Positions 24,886-37,766 of a stretch of DNA of 64,000 nt are shown here, in pieces; the stretch's first letter is position 1; every line of letters starts with the position of its first letter. This DNA comes from Desmodesmus armatus (lineage: Eukaryota > Chlorophyta > Chlorophyceae > Sphaeropleales > Scenedesmaceae): NCBI GenBank assembly GCA_007449985.2, contig VIIQ02000857.1, positions 1 through 64,000 on the forward strand, read 5' to 3'. Position numbers and translations under genes: made by a program. The notes under the pieces were generated by a model. That model was not told where the DNA came from. It searched no databases and saw only the letters and a program-made list of their open reading frames with translations.

Positions 24886-27800
24886 TCAAAACTGACTCAA
24901 GTCCCGGCCAAAGACTTGCGCCTTCATCCAGTCGAACAGGATCAGCACACGGTTGCGGAAGGACACCTGGCAGCACAACAGCGCAACAGGTGGAGGGTGT
25001 CATGCGCTGCATCACAGTGGTTTGTGCTAGATTACGCTCTGCCGTGAACACATGGCTGTCATGTGCATATACAAGTGTTGATGCTGAGCACAGTGCACAT
25101 TGCACACCAAAGCGAGCAACGCATGCCTGCTGAAAGGCTGCCAACAAACTGCACAGCAATACACCCTGCAGGGCGCAACGCAAAGCCTTTTGTGACCACG
25201 CCCAACCGTATCACATTAGGTGAATCAGACAGCATTACACCAGCCTCACCTGCTTGGTGATGTACACGCTGCGCCACAGCAGGAACGCAAACTGGCCGGA
25301 CACGTTGACCGATGTGTCAAATGCCTCGACCTGTGACACACAACAGCAGGGCGGCAACTGCCCTCAGAGAACTGCTCCCTTGCCACAACACACCTGACAC
25401 ATGCATTGACTCGCCCAGCGTCCTGCACCTAGTACATATTTTGTATCATACTCCTGTGCTGCTGGCTTCAAGGGCCGTAACCGGCCCATGGGCCAGGCTA
25501 TCTAGTGTGTCTCTTGTAGGTCACTGGATGCCTGGTGGTGCGCTGCGTGGCACCTAGGTAGGATTGTTGCTATATGCACAAGGAACCTGCTGGGAAAACG
25601 TGTATTGATTATTAGTGTATTGACGAACGCTTCAGGAACGTAGAGTGAAGATTGCATGATGGACCAAAAAGGAAAGGACGGTTTCTTGTGTGGTTAGTCA
25701 TTTTGTCTCGGGACAGATTTTGCTTTTGCCCAATGAGCCTTTTGTTGGCTCCCCAAACGGGCGATGTTCTGTGTAACATCCAATTACTGATTAGCGTCCT
25801 GCACCTTCACTCTGTCCTTCATCTGCACCACCCTTGTGTAGGGTCACCTCGCAGGAGAGGACCAGGCCCGACCAGGCCAAACTGAACAGGAGATGAAAGT
25901 GTGAACTGGTGCCGTGCTAGCGGCTGCACTGCCCACGTGTGAGCACCCAGTCCCTGCCCAAATACGCCGTGATGCTCCATCCAATGCTGTAAGTGCCCTG
26001 CCACTGTCTATAGACGCCATGGTGGCCCCACCCACCTGGGGGTTACCCACTCACTAGGGTTTAGGGTCATTCCATAGGGTTTATGGAACAACCCTAAACC
26101 CTAAACCCCTAACCCACCCACCCACCTGTGTAATTGCCCTGTCATTGCCCACATATGCCATGATGCCCAGGCTGAGGAACTCAAAAGGCTTCCGGTAGTA
26201 CTTGACACCTTCAGTGTTCTGCGGCACACACACCACCACACAGCTCAGTAAGTCACGACAAAATATAATAGATCACACAACCACCACAGCTCAGTGAGTC
26301 ACGACGTGGTACAACAGTTTCAACACCTGCCTGCGTGTTACCACAGCTTCATGTCTGGCTAGACACCTGCACCCAAGCATTGCAGCTGGCAGCTGTCGCC
26401 ACCACTGCAAGTCACAACATGTGATCACAGTGGCACTTGTACTGTACTCAGCTGCCACAAAACACGTAAGGTTCATGCACCCCAACACATGCCGAGCCAG
26501 GCAAGACCGCTTCGCATTGCATTATGGAGAGCCCCTAAGAACAGAGCTGAGTAACGCTGAGTCGCTGCTGCCACTGTTGAGGGTGTAACTCAAGTGTGCG
26601 GAGTGAAAAGCATCACATGTGCCTTTTCACAAGTCAAACAGCCAACCCACCAATGTGTTACAACATCACCAGTATGTTGCTCAGCAAGCTCGTGCCAATA
26701 ACTTTGCAGGGAAATAGGGAGAGTGAGAGGTTGGGTGCGGGAGGGTGATAGAAGGGCACATAGGGGGAGTGAGAGGGTGGGTGGGAGAGGGTAACACAAG
26801 GGTGTGTCTCACCTCCAGGTAAGTGCTGTCGTTCTGCACCACTGCCAGCACATCCATCTCACTCAGCTTCTTCTTCTGGCTGATGGCTGCAGCATCCACA
26901 CGCTTCAGCTTGCGCAGCTGCTCAGGGTCCACCTGGTGGGCACAACAGCAACAGCACACAAAAAACCGTTGCAGTTGCCAGAGATGGCACAGCCACACCA
27001 TGGAACTTACAAGGGAGCAAGGGGCCCAGGGATGATCAGCAACCCCATATCATGTGAAGGGCACCGCCCAGGGTGGAGGTCGGAAAAAGCAGCCACACAA
27101 ACCCCTGCCCCAGGTCAGCTTTGGCCATATGCCTTCCGGCACCACTTGTGACTGTCGAAGGCTACATATGTCCCGAGGGTGGGCAAGGACAACACCCGGG
27201 CCAGCCAGCCCCACAACATTGGCAGTCTTGTCCATTACAGGCTCATCAACAAACCCAACAATGCATACTTCAGATCACCAACCAGACATCCATGACAGCA
27301 AATGGATGGGACAACCTTCACCGTGTGTTTTGCAGGAACAGTTTAGACGTCACTGCTGGTATGTCTTCAGCACATCACAGCAGCCACTACCAACATTCAA
27401 AAGAGATTACGAGCACATGCCTGAATCCTGGTCCCCCTGCGTCCTCTCACCTTGCCTAGTGCGTCTGGTGCCACCTTGATGGGGGGCGCCTGATCCAGAC
27501 CACCAACACCCATCGTGTACCCGCGGTTGATCATGCGAGCAACATAGGCCCCCTGCTGACCAGCCACCTGCACAGGCACACCACACATGTAGTAAGTCAA
27601 GATTGATGGTTTTGGGTGACCTTCGACCCTAGGCAACAGCACCGCGTGTCGTCGCCGCCATCATGCCTGACATCCGTCCTGATAAACACCAACATGGCAC
27701 CACTTCACTGCATCACTTCACAGCACTTCGGAGATTGTCATACACCGACAAGTACTTGTCCTCTCCAACAGTTCTCCTCATCAATGCGCACAGTGGCAAG

Positions 27801-30800
27801 AGCTCCAAGGTCATAACAGTGCACCAGCATTTCCACTCGTGCTTCAACATGCATTGGGCAGCACACCACGCACACCAGGTGCAGCACCAAACATGGGCCT
27901 GCCTGCATACCTGCGCAGTTGCTGGGAGCCTCTCCCCCACCATCATGGAGCAGTCACCCACGGCCACCATGTCACGCAGACCAATCACGCGCAGGTACGG
28001 GTCCACAGCCAACTTGCTCGCCTGCAAACACAAAAGTTTCAAGTCACAGTTACGGATCGGTGATTCTTACAGACTTCATCACTACAGATCCGGGCACAGT
28101 CAAGGCCTCATACAAACAAAGATTGGCATTGGCTGGCAGACGACGACAACAACGCAAGGCTGTACTGAGACTGAAGCACGCCCAAAGCACAGCTGGAGGT
28201 TAATGCAACCGGACATGCAACAGGGTGACTGCACCTCACCACGCATAGTCAGCCACACTCACCGCTGGCCGCTCAGGGTTGTTGAACTTGGCCTGTCCAG
28301 TGGTGCCCTTCACCAAGTCACGCACCAGCGGCCGGGCAGCATTGCCTGGAGGCCAAACAAACACAACATCACAATGGCAAGCAGGCGTTCACGATTATAC
28401 CCCCACACCACCAAACAGAAGCGACCGTGCCTTGCTTTACCCCTTCAAGCACACGCACTGAAGCGAGCACAGTACAGCACCCCACAGGTATGCACATACA
28501 GGACTTCTGCCGATGCCACCCCAGCCTGACTCTCAAGCTGATGCTGCGACTTGCGTAGCTGCACCAGGATTGATCAGCATGACCCGGCCGCCTCGCCTTC
28601 GTCAACGCACAGCACAGCATGCCATCAGAAGCTAGCAAATGGTGCTGATGCACACCCCGCTTACACCTGCCTGCCTGCCTCCCATCCCCGTATTGGCAAC
28701 GCTGCACCAAAACAGAACAAGACAGTTGGCCGCCTCACCTGTGCTCCAGACACAGAGGCCATACTCCATGTTCTCCTGCTTTCCATCTGCTGTCAGTTCG
28801 ATGTAGTCACGTGTGACCTTGGTCACGCGCACACCCAGGCGCACCTGCATACATGCCACCAATACAGTACACGTACAGTACATATATTACGGGATAGTGC
28901 CCCGTCCAGGGCACTAGCCAGCGATCCAGGGGCTTGTGCAATCCTAATCTATAGGCTAGTGCGCATCCCTGCTTCAACGCCCATATACCGAACAAACACA
29001 ACCAACGTCATGCAGCCAAAGCCACATGCCCAGTTCGTTCTCATGTCGGCAGTCATTGACATGTTTTAGGTTTTCAGGTTTTTTGGTTTTTGGTTTTCAG
29101 GTTTTTGTCCAGGGACCCTAACGCACCTTGACCCCAGTGGATGTGAAGTTTGCAAGGGCCCGCTTCTGCAGGCTGCCTGAGAAGGTTGTCAGGATGGAGT
29201 TGGCACTCTGCAGCAGCGTGACCGTCACGTATGGCATCAACCTGCACAGCAACACACAGGTTCTGTGTGAGTGGAAGGAGCCCCAATGGCATGACGGCAC
29301 CGAGCAAGTTATCAGCAGAAGAACACCTGATTGCATGCTTGCACCCCAAACCATATCACCACACCTGATGCCTACTGTGAGCACGACATGCTGGGGTTCC
29401 AGTCACGAAGCATGGCCCGACAAGTGCCTGCACCTGAATGCCACTCAACATGCGGCCAGGCCCACTGCAACACCCACAACAGCAACGATCTCAAAAAGCA
29501 GCTCACTCTGGGTACTTCTTGCTCAGGTCCTCTGTCACAAAGTCGTTCAGTGTCCCGGCAAACTCTACGCCGGTAGGACCTCCGCCGACAACCGCAAAGT
29601 GCAGCACCTTGCGCCTGTCCTCCTCACTGGTGCCCGGCAGGGCTGCCAGCTCAAAGGCCTCCTGGATCTTCTTGCGCAGGCCCACGGTGTCACTCACCTG
29701 CACACAGTTACCAATATACCAATACCAATATTGCAGGGGGCCAACCCTCTTCCCCGGCACAAGCCAGCCAGCAGATCTGCTCATGGGGGCTTTTCACATA
29801 TATTAGCACCCTTCCTCTTCGCATTCGAGTGGGAGTTATATGCAGGGTCAGGACTCGGCACAGGCAACGACAACCACTCCACCAGGAAGCCAGCAGGCTC
29901 TCAGGAGGGGCTGTGGTGAAACTACATCTCAGGCCTTGACATGCTTACACAATCTGGGTGTGATCTGTACATATACAGCAGCCCTAGGGGCTCAAGCAAG
30001 CCACTCACTCCCCAAAAAAAATTGTCAAGAGAGGCAAGAACATAGACAGGGTCACGAAACTAGAGGAAGCCAGTTCAGGCACCCAGACTGATGACTCACC
30101 TCCTTCATGAAGAAGCAGTGCTCAGCAACACCTGCACACAGACAAGGTGAACAGCACATACAGATAAGCACACAGGGAGGCACACACGTTCATTGGAATG
30201 GCGTAGTTAACAGAAAGGGGCCCTCAAGAGACTGGGGCCACAACCCTCAATAATGGTGAAGCACAAGGCGGCTTGCAGGCTACACGAAAAGCAATGCACA
30301 CTGCTGGAGACACCACTGCAAGCAAGCAGTCCAAGCAAAGCACCGCTGATAGCTACGCGAGAGTGTGAATACAAGCCACGATACTGAGCACCAGCCTAAC
30401 TGCTGTCAGGGCTGCTGCTAGCCAACGCTTGCTGCTAGACCAGACCAAACCAGTCAGCTGACCCACCGGGCACTCCAAAGGTTGCTGGCTGCTCCCCAAC
30501 TGCCACCACCACCAAGTCATATGGGATCTCAAACTGCGGCCGCCTGCCGTCCTCAAATGCCACAGCGGATGTGCAGAGAGCAACCTGCAAGCCACATCAA
30601 CAGTTACTGATCGCAATCTCACAAGGTGAGTTGATGTTTCATGCTGACAACACACTTTTGTGATGTAGGCCCTGTGCCATGAGCACAGGTTGCACTAAAA
30701 ATTACTGCCTGTTGAAGGGCAGCCGGCCGCTTGAGAGTTGACCAGCTGCGCTGTCGGTCAAGTGAACTCAACTAAACAAGGTATACTTGCCAGCATTGCA

Positions 30801-32774
30801 TCTAGCAGAGAGTTGATTGCTGCTTGTGTGGGGTGGCACTGCCATGGCGCGCCCATGCTATGCCCATGCTGTCCTCCCACCTTCTTGTCAACATCCAAGC
30901 TGTCACAGGCTGCCTCCACATAGGTTGCAAACGGGTTGCTCATGCGGATGGGCTCCAGCAAACTCCTGCAGTCCCCAGCACAATAGGCAGCCACATCTTA
31001 GCCACATCTACTGCATGCTACGCGGACATTGGAACATTTACATCCATCACCCATTCCACAGCTGAGCTGTCAAGATTGCATGGAGGCATGGGCTGTGGTG
31101 ACAGGGTGGAGAAGCTGGTAACACAGCACGATGAATCTGCAGGCTGCAGCTAGGGTGCAACCTGAGGATACTGCAGCTCACCTGAACTCCACTGTGCCCA
31201 CAGCTGTGCTGGGCAGCATAGGCGTGAACACAAAGTGGTTCCTTGGTGACACCACAACCACCTCAAAGGCATCTGTGTCAATGACCTGTGATCACATAAG
31301 GCAGATTGAGGAGATGGACAGTACAATAGCAGTGAAACCATTATGCAGTTATGTAAGTATCAGTCCCGGGGCTACAAGAAGCACAGTCGGACTGTGACAG
31401 TCCATGTCCAGGTTGCAGCACGTACAAACCCTGAACCCCTGATCAGATCAATTGACAACATATGAAAAGATGACAGATGAGCGAACATTGCAGGAAATAC
31501 GATGTGTAGGGCTCACTTCTTTCAGGGCAAGCAAGCTGAGGGCGAATTGCTGCAGCACTCCCCGCTTGACTGCCACCCCAGCATGCTGCCGTGTGGTGCT
31601 GTGTGCCAAGACCAGCAGATGGCTGGGTGTCTGCTGCAAGCCTAACCCACACCCAATATGGAGCTGTCTACCAAACTTTGCTTGCAGCAGCTCACCACAG
31701 CTCTGTCTGCTGCTGACTGCAGCAAACCATGATGCACCATCCTCATGCTGAGGCCTCACCTTGACCAGAGAATGTGCACCCCAGCCCGTGCCCAGCACCA
31801 GCACCACTGGCTTCTTCGACTCCAGCTTCATGCGGCCAGTGCTGCTTTTGCGAAACAGACTGTCGATCACATCCTGCCTGCATGCAAAAACAGCACCCAT
31901 CCACGCACTCAAGATTAGCATCACCAACATTGACGAGACAGTAAAGCAACCAGCAGTCAGCTGCCGCAGGCGTGGCTGCGCTGTGTGCATGCATACAGTA
32001 CGCATGTAGTGCTGCTTTCTGGACAAGCAGGCGTTGCTGCTGAACCCCCTGCTGCATGTTGCGTAACACACTACCAGCCTTACTGAACGAGCAGGTGTTG
32101 CTGCTGCCTGCCCCATGACCCCCACCACGCAGACGGTCTGCTCACCCCTTGAGGTCCTTCACAAAGGTACGGCGTGCAATCACAGCAATATCCTCCACAG
32201 TGTCTACTGCCTTGGTCAAAGCAACGTCTGCCCAGCTGCGCTTGGCTGGCCATGCCAGCTCCACAGGCTCATCAACAGGGACCCCTGTGGGCAGCAGGTT
32301 GGGTTCCTGCACAGGTGCTGTTGCTGGGCTGCTACCTTTGGCTGGTGCTGCTGCACCCGCTGCTGGCTTGGTGGACTCCTTGGTGGGTGTAGCCTGCGCC
32401 ACTACCAGCACACGTCGGCCTGTGCGGCAGCAAGAGATCAGGGAGAGCGCCACATCAGCTGCCACACACGTCCAGTGTTTGCATGCTTGCTGCTGCCCTG
32501 TGCAAACCATTCCGCTCCAAGCTGCATTCAAAGCTGTTGTATACATGAATGGCATGCGAAGGCGCACCAGGCGAGCAACTGCAGGTATCACCATGCACCA
32601 CAATGTCACCACAGCACGTGCTGTCCCAATGCAGCAAGCAAACATGCACCAGAATCACGCACCAGATCGCACTGCAGGCCGTGTCAGTAAACATGGCCTG
32701 TTGACATCGGATCCCTGCGCCAAACGTCGCTGCACTGCACCTCCAGCACCTCCGAGACTGATGGATGCATGCAT
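24886..32774 (-). CDS. Type II NAD(P)H dehydrogenase (alternative, rotenone-insensitive)
   Basis: Single-polypeptide flavoenzyme that passes electrons from NAD(P)H to quinone without pumping protons, on a mitochondrial or plastid membrane. Seventeen exons join in frame to 646 residues: 32774-32663, 32419-32146, 31877-31760, 31285-31182, 30965-30881, 30584-30467, 30131-30100, 29697-29507, 29241-29127, 28844-28739, 28345-28263, 28021-27911, 27567-27451, 26932-26813, 26218-26126, 25330-25250, 24966-24886. The first dinucleotide fold is [17 protein letters not shown] (FAD) and the second [16 protein letters not shown] (NADH). [28 protein letters not shown] and [17 protein letters not shown] are family signatures, and the C-terminal membrane anchor ends [16 protein letters not shown]. 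The first 40 residues ([20 protein letters not shown]) look like an organellar presequence and a Pro/Ala linker follows. The insert [14 protein letters not shown] replaces the calcium EF-hand seen in NDB forms, so calcium control is not expected. Which organelle is not decided by sequence. Confidence 0.94.
25940..26126. repeat. Telomere-like repeats and exon echo in NADH dehydrogenase intron
   Basis: AGGGTTTAGGG at about 26057-26067 and CCCTAAACCCTAAACCC at about 26091-26107 are plant-type telomere units in opposite orientations, so they can pair. On their left, 25970-26035 resembles the 3' end of the adjacent exon (26126-26218) including its donor, in what may be one or two decayed copies. 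Confidence 0.65.
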
Positions 32775-33178
32775 TCTGCTGATGACGACGGGTTATGCTT
32801 TATGGCCAAAGGACACGCCAAAGCCTCAGGATAATGATAGAAGCGTCTTTTTCGCACTTGTATACTGTTGATGATAAGGTGGGTGGTTTCAGGGTGATCT
32901 CGCAGTAGGTTTGATTTCTGCGTGTCCAGATAACCGAACGTTTTGTCTTACACTTTTGAACCACAATGACAACAATTTGGTGCGTTCTTGGTTCGTGTAC
33001 AGGGACCTGTTGGGGCTGTAGCTGAAATGACTGTCAGCCAGGGCTGTACAGCGAGAGACAGCAGCCTAAAATATGCCACAATTGTCTTATTTACAAACTT
33101 CATTTTGACAGGGAGCCGTGTGCGATTGTTTTTGATTCATTCACAGACCCCCCTGCCCTTTGTTCCAAGGTTCCCACC
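32775..33178. promoter_or_regulatory. Divergent intergenic region NADH dehydrogenase / PF16
   Basis: 404 bases between two start codons. Relatively AT-rich for this window (for example 32930-33110). It should hold both promoters and 5' UTRs. No specific element recognised. Confidence 0.35.
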
Positions 33179-36100
33179 ATGGCGACGAGAGCGGTGCTGC
33201 AAACCTTTGAAAGATATCAGAAAGAGCGTGTGGCCTTCGTTAGTGCAGTGGCTGAGATGGCAAAGAGCCCACAGGTACTTCAGCAAGCCCAACTCTAATC
33301 TGCTGCTGTTGTGTTCATTGGAGCTGTGGCGGGGCAGCACATGCAGATGCAAGCACAACAGTAAGTAATTGAGTGGTACTTAACCCTTATGTTTGTGGTC
33401 ACAGAACATTGAGGCGCTGCAGCAGGCAGGCGCGATGGCCCTGCTGCGACCCCTGCTACTGGACAATGTGGCCAGGTGAGGAATGAGGGATGCAGCAACG
33501 CAAGATGCATCATGCAGGAGGGCAGCACCATCCACTGACACCAAACAAAACTGACGCACTACAGCATTTATTCTTCACACTGTGCCTGCTGTGGCTGTTC
33601 TGTGCTGCAGCATCCAGCAGTCAGCAGCACTGGCGCTGGGACGCCTGGCAAACTACAGTGACGACCTAGCAGAAGCAGTCGTGCAGAACGAGATACTGCC
33701 ACAGCTGGTGAGCTGGAAGACCGGCTGGTGCTGCAGCATGCATGGGGTATTTGTTGTGTGCTGTGCTGGCCCTGCATGGCAGAACACGTAGAGCAGCAGG
33801 TGCAGGACACGCCAAACTGCTGCTTGTTGCATCCTGTGCAGGTGTACTCGCTGGCACAGCAGAACCGCTTCTACAAGAAGGCAGCCGGGTACTGCTTGCG
33901 CGCAGTGGCAAAGTGAGTCTGCAGTTCTTTGGCAGGATGCATTGTGCTGTTGGTCTTGAGTTTCATAGCTACAGGTGTAACTTTGATTTGATTTGGTGCA
34001 GATCCTCAAGCAGCAGCTTGCAGGTGTGCTGTTGTCATCCAGCAGCCGAGCTTGGAGCATGACAGGACATCTGTTGCTGGCAACAGCCCTTGCACGCGCG
34101 CAGGAGGGATGTGTGCTGCCACAGCGCCAACGGTTGGCGTCAATGGCTCTCCTTCATTCTCAACTTAGCGTCAAAGTGCTGTCTGCTGACGTGTGCTGGC
34201 CTGTATTGCTTGTCCTGCAGGCATTCCCCTGAGCTTGCGCAGGCTGTGATTGACAGTGGCGCGCTGGACAGTCTGGTGACATGCCTGGAGGAGTTTGACC
34301 CCGGAGTGAAGGAGGCAGCCACCTGGTGCCTGGGCTACATTGCAGGACACAACACAGAGCTGGCCCAGCAGGTGGTGGATGCAGGTAGGGCGTCCCAGCA
34401 CTCCAGCAGCATGGTACATGTCTTTGCAGTCAACAACTATCATTTGGTGCATGCAGCAACTCCTGCATGTTGAGCTAGCAACCCATCTATCTGTGAGTCA
34501 GCAGTGGAGGTTTTCTCCTGCGCTGTGGCTGAACTTTTTGACCCTTTAGTGGCGCTTGCTGGGTGCTGTTGTTGGCACGCCGTGTTCTTAAGCCTGCTCC
34601 TGCTTGTCCCGTGCTGTCCGCCATGCGCTTGCAGGTGCTGTGCCCCTGCTGGTCTTGTGTGTGCAGGAGCCTGAGCTCAGCCTGAAGCGTGTGGCAGCCA
34701 GTGCACTGTCAGACATTGCCAAGCACACACCAGAGCTGGCGCAGGTGGTGGTGGACACAGGAGCAGTACCCTACCTGGCCCCGCTGCTGGTCAACCAGGA
34801 CGCAAAGCTCAAGAGACAGGTCAGCACACTGCAGCAGCACCAGCAGGGCACGCATGATTCTGGTGTGGGCACACACTTCTTCTCTCCAAAGCATGGCCAT
34901 CCTGCAGCATGCCAGCAGCACAGCACCCTCAGCACTGGCCGGACTTCATGTTGGATGCAAACTTGTTTTCTGCCCATGCTGGTCCTGCAGGTGTGCAGCG
35001 CGCTGGGCCAGATTGCCAAGCACTCTGTGGACCTTGCAGAGGTGGTGGTGGAGGCCGAGGTGTTCCCCAAGTGCCTCACATGCCTGAGGTACCCTGACGA
35101 GTTTGTGCAGAAACATGCAGCAACACTGGTGAGCAGGAAGGGCGGGTCTAGCTTCAACTGGGGTGATCAGCACCCCATCAGTGATGCTGTGCAGGCAGGC
35201 AGTGCCCTGCAGTGCTTGCACAGCTTTGTGTTATGGGTAACGCTGCGGCTGAGTCTCAACCCAACAGCAGCTCAGCTGATCATGTGACTTGCAGCACCAC
35301 AGCTTGTGCCAAATCCCGCACTGCCTGACTCCTGATGCGGTTGTTCTTGGACGTGCAGGTGCGTGAGGTGGTGAAGCACACCCCTGAGCTGGCTCAGTTG
35401 GTGGTGGCCAACGGAGGTGTGGGTGCCCTGGTGGAGTACTGCAACGACAGCGCAGGCAACAACAGGTGCGAGGAAGCACTGTCCAGGCAGGGTTGCTGCT
35501 GTGTGGATGCTGCGCTTTCAGCAATGCCTGCATGCTCAGCTAGAGCGCAAGAGGCCGTTACCATGTGTGTTTACTAGCAGTACGTCATGCTGTACTCACA
35601 TGCTGGTAAGAAGGAAGAGTGCAAAGGTGCCTGCTGCTGACTTGGTGTAATGCTGTCTTGTGCTGTTGTTCTGTGTGTTACGTTCAGGCTGCCTGGCCTG
35701 ATGGCCCTGGGCTACATTGCTGCCTTCAGTGAGACCCTGGCGCTGGCTGTGATTGCTGAGAAGGGCCTGGAGCCCCTGTGTGCAGCAGTGGCGCAGGAGA
35801 GCGAGGACCACATCAGGGCGGCAGCAGCCTGGTCGCTGGGGCAGGTCGGCAGACACACACCAGACCACGCCAAGGCTGTGGCAGACACAGGTAGGGCCAG
35901 TGGGCACACATACAGCTACAGCCTGCAGGTTGCACTCATTGGTGTGCCGGCTGCCCTTATATAGCCACACACACACAACCAAGCTGCGCAGTAATGGCCG
36001 TTTTGTGCATGCAAGTGGGGCCGGAAGGACGGCAGGTGAGCTTGCTGGCCTGCGCAAGGGCAGCAAACGTGGACACAACGCACTATGTTGTGCAGCTTGT

Positions 36101-36835
36101 TTCTGCACAAACACATGCGCGAAGGTTACATCTGCTTCTGGCAAACAAGTGTCCTGTCTGCATTGCACAGGTGTGCTGCTGTCTCTGGTGAGCCTGGAGC
36201 AGAACCCTGGCAGCAGTGAAGACCTGGGCACCAAGTGCAGGCGCGCACTCAAGGCTGTGGTGCCAAAGCTGACCTGCCTGCCAGCGCTGGACGCACTGGT
36301 GCACCAGCAGCTGCCTGAGAGTGTGATCAAGCTGGTGCTGGAGCAGGTGTGTGGCATGGGACGGCTGGGGGTGGGGAGCAGGGCGTGGGCGCAGACATGG
36401 GCGCGTGTTACCTGCAGACTGCTGCCAACAGGATTACGAGCTATGTTCATGACCGTCATGTGGTCAGGCTGCCACTGGACCTCAAAAGCAAGATCCACAC
36501 TGCAGGCGGGTCACTGAGTGTTATGTTGTTTATGTGCACACAACATCCGTCAATCTTCGCTCACACAGCTGTCTGTCATTTGCTCTTTCTTTGTTTGTCA
36601 GGTCGGCAAGGTCCTGGCGAACGACCCAACAGGCCGTGCTCAGTTTGTGCACTCTGGCGGTCTGGCAGCTGTGCAGCAAATGGGCGAGGCTCCTGGCAGC
36701 AAGCTGAAGGAGGCAGTTGAGATCATCAACAGCTGTTACCCTGAGGAGGTGGTGCGGTACTACAGCCCCAGCTACAGCCAGCAGCTGCTGCAAAAGCTGG
36801 AAAGCATGGCAGCTACAGCCCAGCCAGTGGCTTGA
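33179..36835 (+). CDS. PF16: PF16/SPAG6, flagellar central apparatus armadillo protein
   Basis: Structural protein of the C1 microtubule in the axoneme central pair, needed for flagellar beating. Eleven exons join in frame to 513 residues, close to human SPAG6 and somewhat shorter than Chlamydomonas PF16: 33179-33274, 33405-33475, 33611-33707, 33842-33912, 34221-34384, 34635-34819, 34991-35128, 35359-35465, 35688-35890, 36171-36346, 36602-36835. The N-terminus MATRAVLQTFERYQKERVAF is the family start. About eight armadillo repeats follow, each with PELAQxVxDxGAxxxL, such as KHSPELAQAVIDSGALDSL and KHTPELAQVVVDTGAVPYL. The C-terminus has INSCYPEEVVRYYSPSYSQ, a diagnostic SPAG6 end. Nothing is missing or broken. 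The initiator is preceded by a CCACC context. A candidate algal polyadenylation signal TGTAA lies at 36934. Confidence 0.97.
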
Positions 36836-36933
36836 GTCCTGGTTGCAGCAAGCCGCTTGTTGGCTGATGCTAATCCGTTTGGTATTGTGGCAGGGCATGT
36901 ACCGGCTGATGTTGTGGTCTTCATCAGGCCCTT

Positions 36934-36938
36934 GTAAC
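36934..36938 (+). promoter_or_regulatory. Candidate polyadenylation signal TGTAA after PF16
   Basis: TGTAA is the usual chlorophyte poly(A) signal and lies about 100 bases after the PF16 stop codon. The pentamer is common by chance, so this is tentative. Confidence 0.4.
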
Positions 36939-37766
36939 ATCAGATACATCTGATTCAGTCAGTCACTGCAGTCATCAAGCCTGTTGTATTTGGTGACTTG
37001 TAGACAAGCATTCCTGCTGAGATGGTCTGCCTTGCTAGGTGTCTGGCTCTGTTGTTTGCAAAATCCGCATTTGAATCCACAATTGAATATGCAGGAACAT
37101 GAGCATCGTGCCAGACAATTTTTTTGGTTGGGACATGTTGGACCCAGACCAGCCTCCCATGCTGGCTGAGGCGTCCTTTGCATCAGCTGTAGGATTTAGT
37201 TGATGCTTCCCTGATGCTGCATTGTGACAAGCTGTTATGCTCAAGTCTACCAGCATCAGCCTGCACAGCAGTCTGCATGCATCGAACTGACAGTGGCATC
37301 TTTCACCAACGCAGAACTTCAGAGCTGCACAATCATTGAATGGACACTGCTCGATGGGATCACCGTGATTGACACTTGAAAGGGCTTTTACACATAGGTG
37401 ACCCTAGGGGCCTAGGCCTCATTGAGCCTTACTAGGAGAAGGGGAGGGGGGCAAAACCTTGGACCGAAACGGTTTGACAATGCACTGGAGGTTTTAACGT
37501 ACACACATGACCGGTTTGTTCTCTCCTCTTTTACATGACTTTATTCCAGATAATAGAATGAACAGTCTCTAGTGAGCAGTTGAATGACACCGGTGTGATC
37601 TGCAACCAGGTTTTTGCCCTGCTGCCCCCAATAAGGGTCCAACGGGCTTCAAGACGACTCCAGTTCAATTCGTCGGTGTCGGGTTCAGGACAACAAATCT
37701 GCGTGTGCTTGTCCCGGCGTTGGTCCAAATCCTTCACGTCAAATCCCCCTTCGCAGCACAGCAAGC
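36939..37766. other. Intergenic region between PF16 and the next gene
   Basis: Contains no convincing coding frame. It is less CAG-rich than neighbouring introns. The stretch 37500-37766 may be the promoter and 5' UTR of the following gene. Confidence 0.35.
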
